A stretch of 57,929 nucleotides of DNA, from IMG/VR virus record IMGVR_UViG_3300025009_000123, positions 1 to 57,929 of that record; one strand, 5' to 3'. This document shows positions 30,403-41,900 of the stretch, in pieces. This stretch comes from a virus. The translations under genes were made by a program, and so were the position numbers. How positions within the stretch are numbered: position 1 is the first letter of the stretch; the number at the start of each line of letters is the position of its first letter. A model generated the notes under the pieces. That model had not been told where the DNA came from. It did no database searches and was given only the letters and a program-made list of their open reading frames with translations.

Positions 30403-31371
30403 ATGGGAGCAACCTTTAGTAGAATAAAAACGTGGGTGGCCGAAGTTCTGACGTTTGCCGATTTAAACGCAGAGTTTAATAATATCCTCACGAATTTGAC
30501 GCCTGCAGGAGTTGACGACGCCTCGACCAATGCTGCAGCTATGCAAACAACCGCAGATCCATACCCAGGAGGTGTTGCGTCCCTTCCGACAAGCCTTGAA
30601 GGTGAATTGCAGAGAATACGATATTTACTCGCGCAAATAACCGGAGAAGCGAATTGGTATGTCGATCCGGACATTACCCTGGCCGCTATAGCTGTAGTAT
30701 TCGCAGCAGGATACTTAACCCCAACAACCGGGATAGAGAAAGCCCAGTTTGATGCAAATACGATCTTGGCGGCCAACGCAGACGACACCCCAGCAGCGGT
30801 AACGGTTGCTGAGCAAAGGATAGTTGGCAGAATAACGGGGGGGGATATAGCAGCCCTCACAGCGGCAGAGGTACGAACCTTGCTCGGAACGACCCCGTTT
30901 GTTCTTGGATCTGACGACGCTGACGGAGATATGTTTTATAGGGCATCAGGCCTGCTTGCAAGGCTCGCAAAGGGGGCGGCAAATACAAGTATGTTTATGG
31001 ACGCAGCCGGAGGTATTCCAGAATGGGCCGTCGGTTTAAAAATAGGTTCCTTCACGAGAGACACAGCGGCTGCTTCCGGTGATGTTGCTTATACGGGAGT
31101 GGGGTTTAAGCCGAGTGTCGTTATTTTTATTGCAGGCCACTCAACAACCTCAGCTTCTATTGGGATAAGTGATGGGACCACTCATGGCTCTATATATGCA
31201 CGAACCGCAAATGGTATGGAAACCTATGCATTTTCTCTTTCCGATGCAGCCGGCAGTAATTGGCAACTTGCAATAATAAAATCAATGGATGCAGACGGCT
31301 TTACCTTAACATGGACAAAAGGAGGCAGTCCGTCAGGGACAGATACAATTAATTATTTAGCAATAAGATAA
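30403..31371 (+). CDS. Tail fibre
   Basis: A 322-aa protein. The N-terminal half (FSRIKTWVAEVLTFADLNAE) is the usual tail-attachment part of phage fibres. The C-terminal 100 residues (GSFTRDTAAASGDVAYTGVG, VIFIAGHSTTSASIGISDGT) form the tip domain common in receptor-binding fibres. AAGGAGAAAACTAAT precedes it. It probably determines host range. Confidence 0.7.
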   Translation: MGATFSRIKTWVAEVLTFADLNAEFNNILTNLTPAGVDDASTNAAAMQTTADPYPGGVASLPTSLEGELQRIRYLLAQITGEANWYVDPDITLAAIAVVFAAGYLTPTTGIEKAQFDANTILAANADDTPAAVTVAEQRIVGRITGGDIAALTAAEVRTLLGTTPFVLGSDDADGDMFYRASGLLARLAKGAANTSMFMDAAGGIPEWAVGLKIGSFTRDTAAASGDVAYTGVGFKPSVVIFIAGHSTTSASIGISDGTTHGSIYARTANGMETYAFSLSDAAGSNWQLAIIKSMDADGFTLTWTKGGSPSGTDTINYLAIR

Positions 31372-31383
31372 GGAGTTATTATT

Positions 31384-31689
31384 ATGAGAGTTTGCATCGA
31401 TAAAAAAACCGGGAAACTGATCGAGGCGCAAAGCGGAGGCGACAAGCAGGAGCACCTCAACACGCTTATTAATAACGCAATTTTGCAGGGTTATAAAGCG
31501 GGTGATGTTGAAGCTAAATTCGTAGAAGATTCAGAGTTTAAAACTTTATTAGACGAAGCGACCCAGGAAAAAATTGAGGCGGATCCAATTGAAATCCTTA
31601 TTCAAACAAAACTTCGTGAGATTGCTATTAGCGCCCTGAAAACAGAGGGGAAACTAACAGGGGCGGGGGAAATAAAAACAAAGGGGTAA
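31384..31689 (+). CDS. Small protein after the tail fibre (101 aa)
   Basis: Begins MRVCIDKKTGKLIEAQSGG and is mostly helical and acidic (QEKIEADPIEILIQTKLREI). Small proteins of this type often follow fibre genes and may act as chaperones or tail parts. Function not assigned. Confidence 0.5.
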   Translation: MRVCIDKKTGKLIEAQSGGDKQEHLNTLINNAILQGYKAGDVEAKFVEDSEFKTLLDEATQEKIEADPIEILIQTKLREIAISALKTEGKLTGAGEIKTKG

Positions 31690-31703
31690 GGGGGTGCGCG
31701 GAT

Positions 31704-32255
31704 ATGGAAAAGAACGCTTTTATAAAAATAATCAAACAATATGGTTTTCCGCAAATGGTCCTTACGAGACACATGCGGAGTTTTATAGGGGCCGAGATTT
31801 CCAGCGTCACCAAGGGAACGTATAACCATTTTTGCTGGCTGATAAACGAAAACACCATAGCGAGCCAGGATCTTATTTTTAAAATCGTTTCTCTCGATAC
31901 CTATCTTCAAGGATTGCATATAGTCAAATTTGTTACAGATACCAGGTGGACGCTCGAAGCGAAAGCGAGGATTCTGGAAAAAATAAATACCGAACTGAAA
32001 TATCATTGGTGGAAGCGAAGATATGATCCGCTTGCCATCCTGGGCCAATGGTTAGGCTGGAAATGGCTTCAAGACCCAAAAGCCGATATATGCTCTGATA
32101 AAATAAAGTTCATTAAAGACGAAGACCCGGATTATAACCTGGTATTCCCGAATCCAACAGACGTAAACGAATACCAGAAAATACATCAAGCTACGCCCGA
32201 AAACAATATGCAGGGATACCTGGTTACGGGCCGATGGTTGCCGGAGGATTTATAA
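31704..32255 (+). CDS. Possible permuted papain-like (YiiX/NlpC-P60) protein
   Basis: A 183-aa protein. The stretch MVLTRHMRSFIGAEISSVTK followed by GTYNHFCWLINENTIASQDL resembles the start of YiiX-like permuted papain-fold hydrolases, where the His in YNHF would be catalytic. No clear nucleophilic Cys follows in the right place that I can point to. It may be a virion peptidoglycan hydrolase used at entry. Moderate support only. Confidence 0.4.
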   Translation: MEKNAFIKIIKQYGFPQMVLTRHMRSFIGAEISSVTKGTYNHFCWLINENTIASQDLIFKIVSLDTYLQGLHIVKFVTDTRWTLEAKARILEKINTELKYHWWKRRYDPLAILGQWLGWKWLQDPKADICSDKIKFIKDEDPDYNLVFPNPTDVNEYQKIHQATPENNMQGYLVTGRWLPEDL

Positions 32256-32258
32256 TTA

Positions 32259-32648
32259 ATGCGAGCAGAGCTATACAGAAAACACCTTTATTATAAACTC
32301 TTTCGGGCTCTGCAAGACGAAGGATACGAGGAAAGCCAAATGAGTTTCGAAGAGGATATCTGTTACGTTCTGCCAATAGGCTTTTTCTCTTTCAGGTTTG
32401 AGAATGGCCATCCTTTTCTTGTTCATTTTCTTATATTTAAGGAACACCGGAGCCTTAACAATGCGATTGCGCTTTATCGTGTCTTTAGAAATATAATAGT
32501 TTCCCTGGGCCTGGTGTCTTTTATTGCCCTTGCCAGCCGCGAGAAGTTCTTTGAGACATTTTTTAAGTGGGTTGCGCGAGACAAAAGCCTTGAGCCATAC
32601 ATGACGCATAATAATATAAAATGTTATTACATCACCTGCAGGAGGTAG
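32259..32648 (+). CDS. Hypothetical protein (129 aa)
   Basis: Mixed alpha/beta with aromatic residues (FEEDICYVLPIGFFSFRFE; HPFLVHFLIFKEHRSLNNAI). Between the hydrolase-like gene and the ejection proteins it may be an internal virion protein. No family recognised. Its end overlaps the ribosome site of the next gene. Confidence 0.5.
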   Translation: MRAELYRKHLYYKLFRALQDEGYEESQMSFEEDICYVLPIGFFSFRFENGHPFLVHFLIFKEHRSLNNAIALYRVFRNIIVSLGLVSFIALASREKFFETFFKWVARDKSLEPYMTHNNIKCYYITCRR

Positions 32649-32650
32649 GC

Positions 32651-33697
32651 ATGAAAATTTATAAAAGGGTTGTTTTGAGTATCGAGACGGGGGAGATTAT
32701 CGATGAAGATAGCTTTGAATATTCCGGACAAATAGCTCTTTGCGGAGGCGACACCAAAACCATTGGCTCTACCATATTTGATCCGCTTAATTTGAGCGGT
32801 GTCCGAACGCCGGATACTCCGGATGCCCCAGGGAAGACTTCGGCAGAACAAAAGCTTGACCAACAGCAAATCAACCTCTTGCAAATACAAATTGAGAACA
32901 GCCAAAAACAGCAGAAACTTCAAGAGGAATTCGAGCCTTTTCAGCTTGAAGCAATGGGCTACAAGCGAGACATAAACGGCAAAATCCAGAAGATAGTAAA
33001 AGCGCCCGAACCGCCTACCCCGCAAGATATTTTATTGAACAAGCAGCTTGCCATGGCAGGGTTTTCTCCCACAGGGGAAAAATTAACCGAACAGCAAATG
33101 ATTGACCAAATGAGCGAAAGCGAAAAGGCGGACTATGAATTGACAAATATTTCCCGCCAGCGCCAGAAAGACGCCATTGAGGGCAAGATCCCGATCAGTC
33201 CCGCACTCGAAGAGGAGCTTGCAAGCGAAGAGAAACAGGCAACCGAAATGCTATCCCGCAAACTTGGGCCGAATTGGATGCTGACAACTCCGGGCCAGAA
33301 AGCCATGGTGAGCCTCAAACAAAAAGCCGAACTGCTGAGAGAGGAAGCCAGAAGGGGGCAGATAACTTCCGGCGAGGGGATTCTCGCGTCAAGGACGAAC
33401 CAGGAAAACTTGAAAAGCAATATGCTTTCAGGAATTTCTGGAACCATCGGGCTTGCTGCTGATATAAAAAACAACACCTTGAACCAGAAGACATCTGAGC
33501 TTTCCAGGATGCAAGGCTATGTGAGCTCGCTGGGGGGCGGAAATGCGTTTGACAATTCCCTCAGTCTGTCAAGCAAGTATGCGTCTGAACGGGCCAACAC
33601 TCAAAATCTTGCCATGCAAAAATGGACAACTCAACAGAACCAACAGAGTTCAAATACTTCGGCTGGTATGGCGGCAGCGGCAGCGGCAGCGGCTTAA
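32651..33697 (+). CDS. Probable ejection (internal virion) protein
   Basis: A 348-aa protein; start 32651 is set by GGAGGTAGGC just before it. Residues 1-35 (MKIYKRVVLSIETGEIIDED, YSGQIALCGG) are a recurring phage N terminus. The rest is Gln/Glu-rich helix and coil (LQIQIENSQKQQKLQEEFEP; YASERANTQNLAMQ), ending in a run of Ala. This composition and its place after the tail fibre suit pilot proteins ejected ahead of the DNA in podoviruses. Confidence 0.6.
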   Translation: MKIYKRVVLSIETGEIIDEDSFEYSGQIALCGGDTKTIGSTIFDPLNLSGVRTPDTPDAPGKTSAEQKLDQQQINLLQIQIENSQKQQKLQEEFEPFQLEAMGYKRDINGKIQKIVKAPEPPTPQDILLNKQLAMAGFSPTGEKLTEQQMIDQMSESEKADYELTNISRQRQKDAIEGKIPISPALEEELASEEKQATEMLSRKLGPNWMLTTPGQKAMVSLKQKAELLREEARRGQITSGEGILASRTNQENLKSNMLSGISGTIGLAADIKNNTLNQKTSELSRMQGYVSSLGGGNAFDNSLSLSSKYASERANTQNLAMQKWTTQQNQQSSNTSAGMAAAAAAAA

Positions 33698-33722
33698 TAC
33701 TATAAAGGAAAGGTTTAAATAT

Positions 33723-34589
33723 ATGAAGGACAAGATCGAATCAGCGAAAGAAATTATCAGCATGACGGACAAGAACTATAAAAACCCAATAATCTATACG
33801 GGTTTCGGAAAGGACTCCATCACCGTTTTACACCTATGTCGGGCCATGGGCTATAAGTGGGATGTGATGTTTCATCGAGATCCGCATTTTCCCAGGAAAT
33901 ACAGATACGCCAACAAAATTATTGATATGTGGAACGTGGTATGTCGGGATTATCCGGCGAGGTCCACAAGCATCTTTTACCGGAATGACACCTTTGAAGT
34001 TGTCAGGGAATATGGCATAGGATACGGCGCATTGATCTTATGCGCCCTTCTTTATAAGCCGGATGAATATATCGAGGGTGAATATCTTTGCGGTCTCAAT
34101 GATGTGTATCTGCAGCCCAAGGGGTCTGGCGATTATATTTGGGATGTAGCCCTTGAAGGATTCAGGACGGTTGAATCAAAACCCCATTCCGGAGGCCGGC
34201 CTTGTGGTTTAAGATGGGTTAATAAACAGAATATCGGGAGTGCCGACGTAGTATTTCCGCTTCACAACTGGACCGGCCAGGATGTTTATCAGTACATCAT
34301 AGACAATGGAATCCCGATCAATACGGACGTCTATGATGTAAAAGACGGGGAGCTTGTTCCTAAGATTGATCCAAAAACGGGGAAGATAGACAGCACCTAT
34401 AACCCGGATCGTCGGCCAGCCTGTACCGAGTGTATGCGCCCCGAAAACCCCCAAAGTGTTTTATGCCCTAAAAAAATGATGACAGTTAATAATGTGTGGG
34501 AATATCTCGTAAAAACAATAAGGCCGAATGATTTTCCGGGGTCTCAATGTGACGCGGAAAAGGATTGGTCGGAAAAAGGAGGAAAATAG
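33723..34589 (+). CDS. PAPS reductase/sulfurtransferase-like enzyme
   Basis: A 288-aa protein of the adenine nucleotide alpha-hydrolase fold. The PP-loop TGFGKDSITVL (residues 26-36) is a variant of the usual SGGKDS. A later WTGQDVYQYIIDNGIPIN is the helix typical of CysH-like enzymes, and GGRPCGLRW and PACTECMR carry the Cys residues. AAAGGAAAGG precedes its ATG. Relatives reduce PAPS, add sulfur to nucleic acid (DndC/phosphorothioate type) or have unknown phage roles. Lying between two ejection-type genes it may be packaged, or only be cotranscribed late. Confidence 0.75.
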   Translation: MKDKIESAKEIISMTDKNYKNPIIYTGFGKDSITVLHLCRAMGYKWDVMFHRDPHFPRKYRYANKIIDMWNVVCRDYPARSTSIFYRNDTFEVVREYGIGYGALILCALLYKPDEYIEGEYLCGLNDVYLQPKGSGDYIWDVALEGFRTVESKPHSGGRPCGLRWVNKQNIGSADVVFPLHNWTGQDVYQYIIDNGIPINTDVYDVKDGELVPKIDPKTGKIDSTYNPDRRPACTECMRPENPQSVLCPKKMMTVNNVWEYLVKTIRPNDFPGSQCDAEKDWSEKGGK

Positions 34590-34590
34590 T

Positions 34591-35898
34591 ATGCCATTTC
34601 AAGCGCCGCATTATATTTATCCGACACCAGACACGCCTGATATGACGGGCGCAATAAAATCCGGGCTCGCCATGGGGAGGACAATAAAAGCCGATCGCGT
34701 TCAGCAGGAAGAAAGAAAAAAGAAGGACGCTCTCGAAAAGGAGATAGGCGATATTTACAAAGAGGCCGAATCAAAACTCGCTGAATATGACAAAGAAAGT
34801 CCGCCTGCAGGACAGCGCGATCCGAAACAAGGAGAGCCTGTAGCCGTCCAGGGCGCATCTCCCGAAGCTGTAAAAATGGCCGGTGTAACGCCTGAGCAAC
34901 CAGCCTCAAACCTTCAAGCTGCAGCAGGGGTTACCGAGAAAGCAGCGGCACTTCCTCCTGCCAATAATAACAATAAGCGCCTTGAAATCAACGCGGATAT
35001 GCACAATAAGATTATAGGTGCGTATATCAAGCACGGTGACTATAAAAGCGCCGAAGAATTGAAATTGAAGTATATGTCCAATGTTGAGAAATTAGCCTCC
35101 CTCGACCCCGAAGCCGCTGAAAAAGTCTGGAATAACTCATATCTGAAAAAGGAATTCGGCGGCATTGACTTGAAGAGCCTTAAGAGCGAATGGAAGGTGA
35201 CGATATCAAAAGACGGGAACACAGCCCTGAAAGTCAATTCCAGGACCGGCCAGGTTTTGCCCGTCCCACTACTCAAAGACACAGACCAGGTTAAACAAAT
35301 GAAAGAGGGCGATAGCCTTGTCATGATTAACCCCAAGGACGGCAAAGTATCAGAGATATATAAAAATTCTAAACCGGCCGGCGACCTGGACGCAGAAAAG
35401 ACCTTTATTAAGGCAGAGACAGCAAAAGGAACAGCCCCAGAAGTTGCGGCTAAAAATTGGCGGGGTATTGTTGATGCTGGAAAGGCTAAGGGAAAGACCG
35501 GCGGAGCTGAAAAGAAAACGGCTCTTCAAAAGAATTTTGAGTTTCTTGTAGCCAGGGGAATGACAGACGCGGAAGCTATGTCGATTCTTGAACCTGGGAA
35601 GCTGTCAAAAACTAAATTTGTGGGCGGGGTATATGGAGCTATAGTTAGAAGCGGGGGGACCGCTGCAGAGGCTCAAAAGGCCGCTGACGAAGCCGGAGCA
35701 TATTACGAAACGATGCCCGAAAAATCTTCCGCGCCGTCGAGTGGTGTTGTCACAAAAACAGCAAAAGGAAAGGAACCGTCCGGAAAAGTGGACATTGCTG
35801 CAGAAAGAGCGAAGGCTGACGCCGCAATAAAGATAAGACCGGATCAAGCCGGTAATATCAAAAAGAAATATCAGCAAATAACAGGCCAACCTTATTAA
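34591..35898 (+). CDS. Probable second ejection protein
   Basis: A 435-aa Lys/Glu/Ala-rich protein, start 34591 behind AAAGGAGGAAAATAGT. Residues 1-30 (MPFQAPHYIYPTPDTPDMTG) are followed by a coil, a Pro/Ala linker and two helical domains with AEELKLKYMSNVEKLASLDP and MTDAEAMSILEPGK. Its basic, disordered character and its place before the giant protein match internal virion proteins. No enzymatic motif seen. Confidence 0.55.
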   Translation: MPFQAPHYIYPTPDTPDMTGAIKSGLAMGRTIKADRVQQEERKKKDALEKEIGDIYKEAESKLAEYDKESPPAGQRDPKQGEPVAVQGASPEAVKMAGVTPEQPASNLQAAAGVTEKAAALPPANNNNKRLEINADMHNKIIGAYIKHGDYKSAEELKLKYMSNVEKLASLDPEAAEKVWNNSYLKKEFGGIDLKSLKSEWKVTISKDGNTALKVNSRTGQVLPVPLLKDTDQVKQMKEGDSLVMINPKDGKVSEIYKNSKPAGDLDAEKTFIKAETAKGTAPEVAAKNWRGIVDAGKAKGKTGGAEKKTALQKNFEFLVARGMTDAEAMSILEPGKLSKTKFVGGVYGAIVRSGGTAAEAQKAADEAGAYYETMPEKSSAPSSGVVTKTAKGKEPSGKVDIAAERAKADAAIKIRPDQAGNIKKKYQQITGQPY

Positions 35899-35916
35899 TG
35901 TTTCAATGGAGTTGAC

Positions 35917-38900
35917 ATGCTTATCGATTTTTTGACCGGGCTATTCTCTTCTAAAAAGAAACCTGATTACACTAATCCCGAAGAAAATGAATATCTGCAA
36001 AATATTCCCGACGCTACCGATCCGGAGCAAAACGAATACCTTCAAGATTTACCGGAAGTTGCCACGAAGGAGCCCGAAGTTGTAACCCCAAAAGGCGGAT
36101 ACGACTTAACCGGGAAGGGTGGGAAGCTATTTGTGCAGAGGCAACCCATCGATTATGACATGGGCGCCGAGGCCGCGATCCAGGAGTCCGCCGGATTAAG
36201 CGGAAAAATGAAGGAAATCGCTGACGCCAATAAACCAAGGTGGCAACCAGCCGGGCGCCCGATATCCACCTTGTCCGGCAAAGAAGTTCCGACGTCCGAA
36301 GAAAACTTAGAGACAGGCAATAAGAGGGGCTTGTTAATGATGTCCCTGCCTGCTTATGCGCTCGCCGCATTTACAAGAGGCGTAATCCCAAGAGCATTGG
36401 AAACGAGTGTCGGTAACGTCTATACAAAGACGTTCATGGGAAAAGATTATGTTTCGCCTATTGACGAAGCGTTAAAAGCGTCAGGTAAAAATATACCGGG
36501 TGCCGGACCCGCGATTATTGGCACAGCGGCGCAACTGACCGGCGCTACCGTACCTATCAGACTCGCTTTCAGGGCAGCAAACGAGATAATGGCAGCTATG
36601 GGCCTGCCAACCGACCTTGTTTTAAGCTCCGGATCAGCGGTCGAACAAATAGCTGCACACGCATTGAGGGGCGGAGCCGCAGGCACAATATACGGCGGAA
36701 CAACACAAGGCACACCCGAAGCCATGAAAGACGACGCCCTGTTCTTTGCAGGGTTAGAGGGCGCCCTGGGAGCCACCGGCATAGCCTTACAGAAGATGGT
36801 TGATTCGAATTGGTTCAGGCGTCTTACCGTCAAAGAGCGCGGCCTTGTGGTTCAAAATCTGGACGACATGATAGCAAGGGGATATCCGGTAGATGATTTG
36901 CTGGATAAGGGTTTTTCTCCCGACGACCTGATTAAAAAAGGATTCACCATTGACCAGGTATTTAACAAACAGCCCGAAGGGGCGGCGGCCGCATTTGCCA
37001 AAGCAAACGGAATAAAATGGCCCGTTGAAAAGCCTCTCGTACCAAAACCCTCAATCGGTCCTGGGCTCAGAAGCAATCAGGCGACAAAGAGAGCGGAGAT
37101 ACTAAAGAGAGAGCTTAACCCTGAAACAAACCAGTTATATACCGAGCCTGAAATAGCGGCTATATTAGAGAAAGAATTCGCTCCCGCTGTAGAAACCGTT
37201 CCTGAAACCGCCGCTGCGGCCGATCCCAAGGCCCAGACCAAGCAAATATACGACGCTTTTAAGGAACAGGCCGAGACCGGTGCGGATATCCAGGCTCTTA
37301 TTTCTGGTAAAAATACGATTGTTTCACAGTTCCCGCACCTTGAAGATGAACTCAATAAGATAATAATCGATGCAAAGGCAGCCAAGCCGATAGTTCCTCC
37401 CGTTGAGGTCAAACCGGAAACTCCGGAAGAGCCCGCCATTCCTGAAAAAGAAAGACACTTGATGGGCCGGGATGAATTCATCCAGAACGCCAAAAACAAG
37501 TTAGGAAATAAGTTTCTCCCGGACGGATCGCCGTTTGGAACGGAAGGACAATTTACAATAGCTGCCGGTGCGGCTCATAGGGAATTCGTTAAACAGGCCA
37601 TTGCATCCGGCGAATTAACCCCGAAAGACGCTGTTAAACTTCACAAGCAGGACTATTCAGATATCGAGACCTGGCCGGAGATGAAAGCCCCGGAGAAACC
37701 GATTGCCCCCGAGACCTCGCCAGACTCGACCGCCTCTTTCGAGCCACCAAAACAGGCCCAGGGGCAAGTGCTTTCTGTTCCGATTGAATCCCTAACCGTA
37801 GCACCTGAAAAATTTCAATGGCGCCGGAATCTCGGACAGGGCGGAGTTGATTCATCCCTAAAACACATTAAGGTATGGAATCCGGATCTGGCCGGAGTTG
37901 TTGCTGCCTGGAAAGACCCTGCAGATGGAAAAACATATATTATTAATGGACATCACAGATACGAAAGAGCCGCCGCGCTCGGAGTCAAAAACCTCGATAT
38001 CAAGTACATCAATGCGCCCGACGCAAAAAACGCCAAGATGATCGGCGCATTAATCAATATAGCGGAAGGACACGGAGATCCGGTTGATGCAGCTATCGCC
38101 TTAAGGGAATCCGGAAAGACAGGGAAGCAGCTTGAAGAGGAATACGGCATATCGTTAAAGCGCTCGCTCGCCCAAAAGGGTTTTGCCTTGTCTAAACTTG
38201 ACAGAGGAATTATAACTGCGATTCAAAACGGCGAGATCCCGGAAGAATGGGGCGTAATTATTGGCAATTCGATTGAGAGCGAAGACACCCAATGGCTTAC
38301 TGTAAAATCACTTTTAAGGGAAAAGGCGAAGGGCAGACGGATAACGGATCGTTTTGTCGAGGAATACACCAATGAAATAAACGGCATACCTAAAATCGTT
38401 CACGTTCAGAAGATCCTGTTTGGTGATGAAGTTACCGAGACCCCAATTATTGTAGAAAGAACCGAACTCCGCGAATACGCGGCGAAACAAATAGCCGAGG
38501 ATAAGAGCCTGTTCGGGCTGGTAAGTAAGTCTTCAAAAGCTCAAAGGCTTACCGAAGAGGGAAGCACCGTTGATGTTGACAGGAGCAAGAAAATAGCCGA
38601 AGATGCGAAGACAGCATCCGAGGCCCTTGCAAGATTCGCATCCATAAAAGGAATTATAAACGACCTCTTAAACAAATATGCGGAGGAATTAGCAAATGCA
38701 AAATCAACAGGAACCAGAAACGAAATCAAGCAAAACTTCTATGGAGAACTCCGAGCCGCAATTCCCGACGTTATCGCAGGGCGATTGGGATCAGGTAGCG
38801 GGGGAGTTTCTAAGGATAGTGGACCCGAAGCTGTTAAACCAGCCGAAGAAACCGTAGACAAAGAAGTCCACGACTACAGCAGCGCCCAGGTCAATCTCCC

Positions 38901-41900
38901 CGAACCGAAAGTTGGTTTTGTGAGAGTTTATCGTGGTGAGGAATCGTTAAAAGGCAAGCCCGGTAAATATACAGGGACATCATTTTCCCCAGACATAGAA
39001 TACGCAAAAAGATATGGGCGAGAAGGGAAGGGCGGTGTTTACTATTTAGACATACCGGTCGAGTTAATGACAGACGCTAAATATGCACATTTAAGACGCT
39101 CAGCAGATGGTGTTGTGCATGAGATTGCCGTTCCTAAAAATTTACAATCTCAATATGGTGGGAAAAAGCCGACAACCCCTACAGCCCCAAGCCCTGACAA
39201 GCCTACTCCACCAGATGCCGCCAAACCGGAGATCAAGAATCCGGAGGGTACTGGCAAGCCCGAAAGCCAGCCAGCAAAGCCGACAATGGAAAAGTTTGCC
39301 GAAAAAACGCCGGAGGAAAGAAAAGATGCCGTTGCTCTCGCAAAATCATTCACTCCTGGCGATAAAGTTTCATGGACTGACAGCAAGGGCGAAGCGCATA
39401 CAGGCAAAGTAGCAAAAAGACAAACCGGCTCGATAGGGCAGGATTACCGAGACCAGGGACTTGTGCTCGTATCGACCGACGCAGGAAATAACACCGTATC
39501 CGCCGATCTATTAAAAAAGGAAGTTGAAGCAAGTCCTTCGGATACAACACCATTTGATAAATGGAAATCCGGTCTGAAACTAATTAAAGAACCTATCAAG
39601 GGAAGTCAGGCTACAAAAAATTATTATGAGGATTCCGAAGGAACGAGGATTAGCCTTTCCGACACAGAGTCACAAGAGGGCTTGGATAAGAGGTTGTTAG
39701 ATATTTATAATTTAAAAGAGGAGGCTCCGGCTGATACTACCGGAAAGATTGAAGACTTCGGGGAAAAGATAGGTGGGGCCAGAAAAGATACTGCCGAAAG
39801 CGGCTACACCCTGGTCGGAAAAGAGAAAAAAGAATCATCCGCTCCGGCATGGCGCAAGAAATATGTTGCAATGGAAAAGGTTGATGGAACCGGATGGACT
39901 ATTGGGAAAACAGGTGATCGGCCTGGCATAAGTGCTCGCTCTTCTCAAAAGTTTGCCCCGAAGGAAGAAGCTGAAGCAGCCATTCCTCTTCTTGCCGTTG
40001 CTGATAGCCATAGGGTTTACCAGGGCCGAACCGACACCGGTTATTCGATATTCAAGAAGGTTGGAGAAAAGAAACTCTTCAAAGTTGTTAATCAAGACTT
40101 CCCTTCTCGCGAAGAAGCTATGAAATACATGGCCGAACATGCTGAAGAAATTTTGAATATCAAGACAACTTTTGGCGAAGAAATTCTCCCCGTACCCGAT
40201 AACGCACAGCGCAAAGGGATTGAGCGCAGAACAATAGACGCAACGCCTGAAATGTTTATGGAAACATTCGCGCCGAGAGGCATTGAGTTTGGGAACTGGA
40301 ATAACCAGGAAGAGCGCCAATTAATAATGAACCATGCGTATGATGGCCTCCTCGATCTTGCGGATGCGCTTAATTTACCTCCGAAAGCACTCATGCTAAA
40401 CGGTGAGCTTGCAATAGCATTCGGGGCCAGAGGGCAGGGTCTTTCCGGGGCAAAGGCACATTATGAACCTGATTATGGAGTTATCAATCTGACAAAGATG
40501 AAAGGCGCTGGCTCGCTTGGACATGAGTGGATGCACGCCTTTGACCATTATCTCGCAAGGCTTGATACCAAAGCCTCATCAGAAAAGAAACCGAATGAGC
40601 GCGGGGATATGGTTTATAATAGATCCGCCAACAAAATAGACTTTCAGAGCCATGGAGCCAGTTATAAAACACAGTTAAGACCGGAACTCAAAACCGCTTA
40701 TGATACATTGATTGATTTGATGTATAAAAGGGCGGAGCAATATGTTGAGGACACAAAACAGGCGGACAAGTTTATTGAGACGGCCCGCGAGAACCTTAAA
40801 ACAGCACTGAATGGTATTCGCTCCAATTTGACACAAGACATGACGAATTATCACAAGAGCAAGGGGGGATATAGTAGTAAATCCATTAAATACTTTGAGC
40901 CAGCATCGGCTGAACACCTTGCCGAATTTGACCGACTTGCGAATATTCTTATTGAAGGCGGGGACTTAAAAACAGAATTCAGATACAATAAGCCTGAAGG
41001 CGCAAACACACCAGCTATGCGACCAAAGGGAATGAGCAACGCCGCACATGGAAAATTAATCTCACATCGTTATTCAAACGATACGCTTGATGGTATTAAC
41101 GCCGTTCTGAAAACAGTACGAAACCGACAGGGGTTTAATAAAGAAGGTCATGGCTATCTTGACCGAGTTCGTGCGGCCATGAACACCTATTCCGAAAGAT
41201 TAAAGATGCTTGAGGATGCAAAGGCCGGAACTGAAAAAACAAAGAAAGTATCCACGTCTTATGCGATTGAAGCCAAAAAGATGGATCAGGCGCGCTCCAG
41301 CGATTATTGGAGCGAGCCGCATGAAATGGTTGCAAGGGCTTTTGCCGCTTATGTTGAAGACAAAATAGCAGAGACCGGTGGACAGAGCGATTTTCTTGTT
41401 TATCGTGCTCATGGCGGTATCCTGCTTCCAATGATTGACGGATTCGTAGCAAGGCCATACCCTGAAGGCGCTGAAAGAATAGCGATAAATCAAGCGTTTG
41501 ACGCATTTGTTAAAGAGATCAAAACAAAAGAAACCGATAAAGGTACGGCAATTTACGAACCCGCCACGCCCTATTCCGTGGAAACCGAAATTCCCATATA
41601 TAAAATGTCCGAAAACGGGGACTTGACAAAAGCTCCGAACAATGTCTATATTAATGAAAAGCAGATGGGGTTGTTTGTTCGCAACGAACATCAAGGGAGG
41701 CTTTTCAATGAAAAAATATCCAATGCCGGTAAGCGGCCTAAAAATATGCCAGCCGGTACTGAAGCACCACAAGGACGGGAGATATCCGGAGTTCGTGGAG
41801 ACATGGGATACCGGCCTGAATCCGGAACCCTGCCCGAAATCAGCTCAAAACCCATCGGAAAATGGGAATCATCCCGAAGCAGCATAACCTCCCCTGAAGA

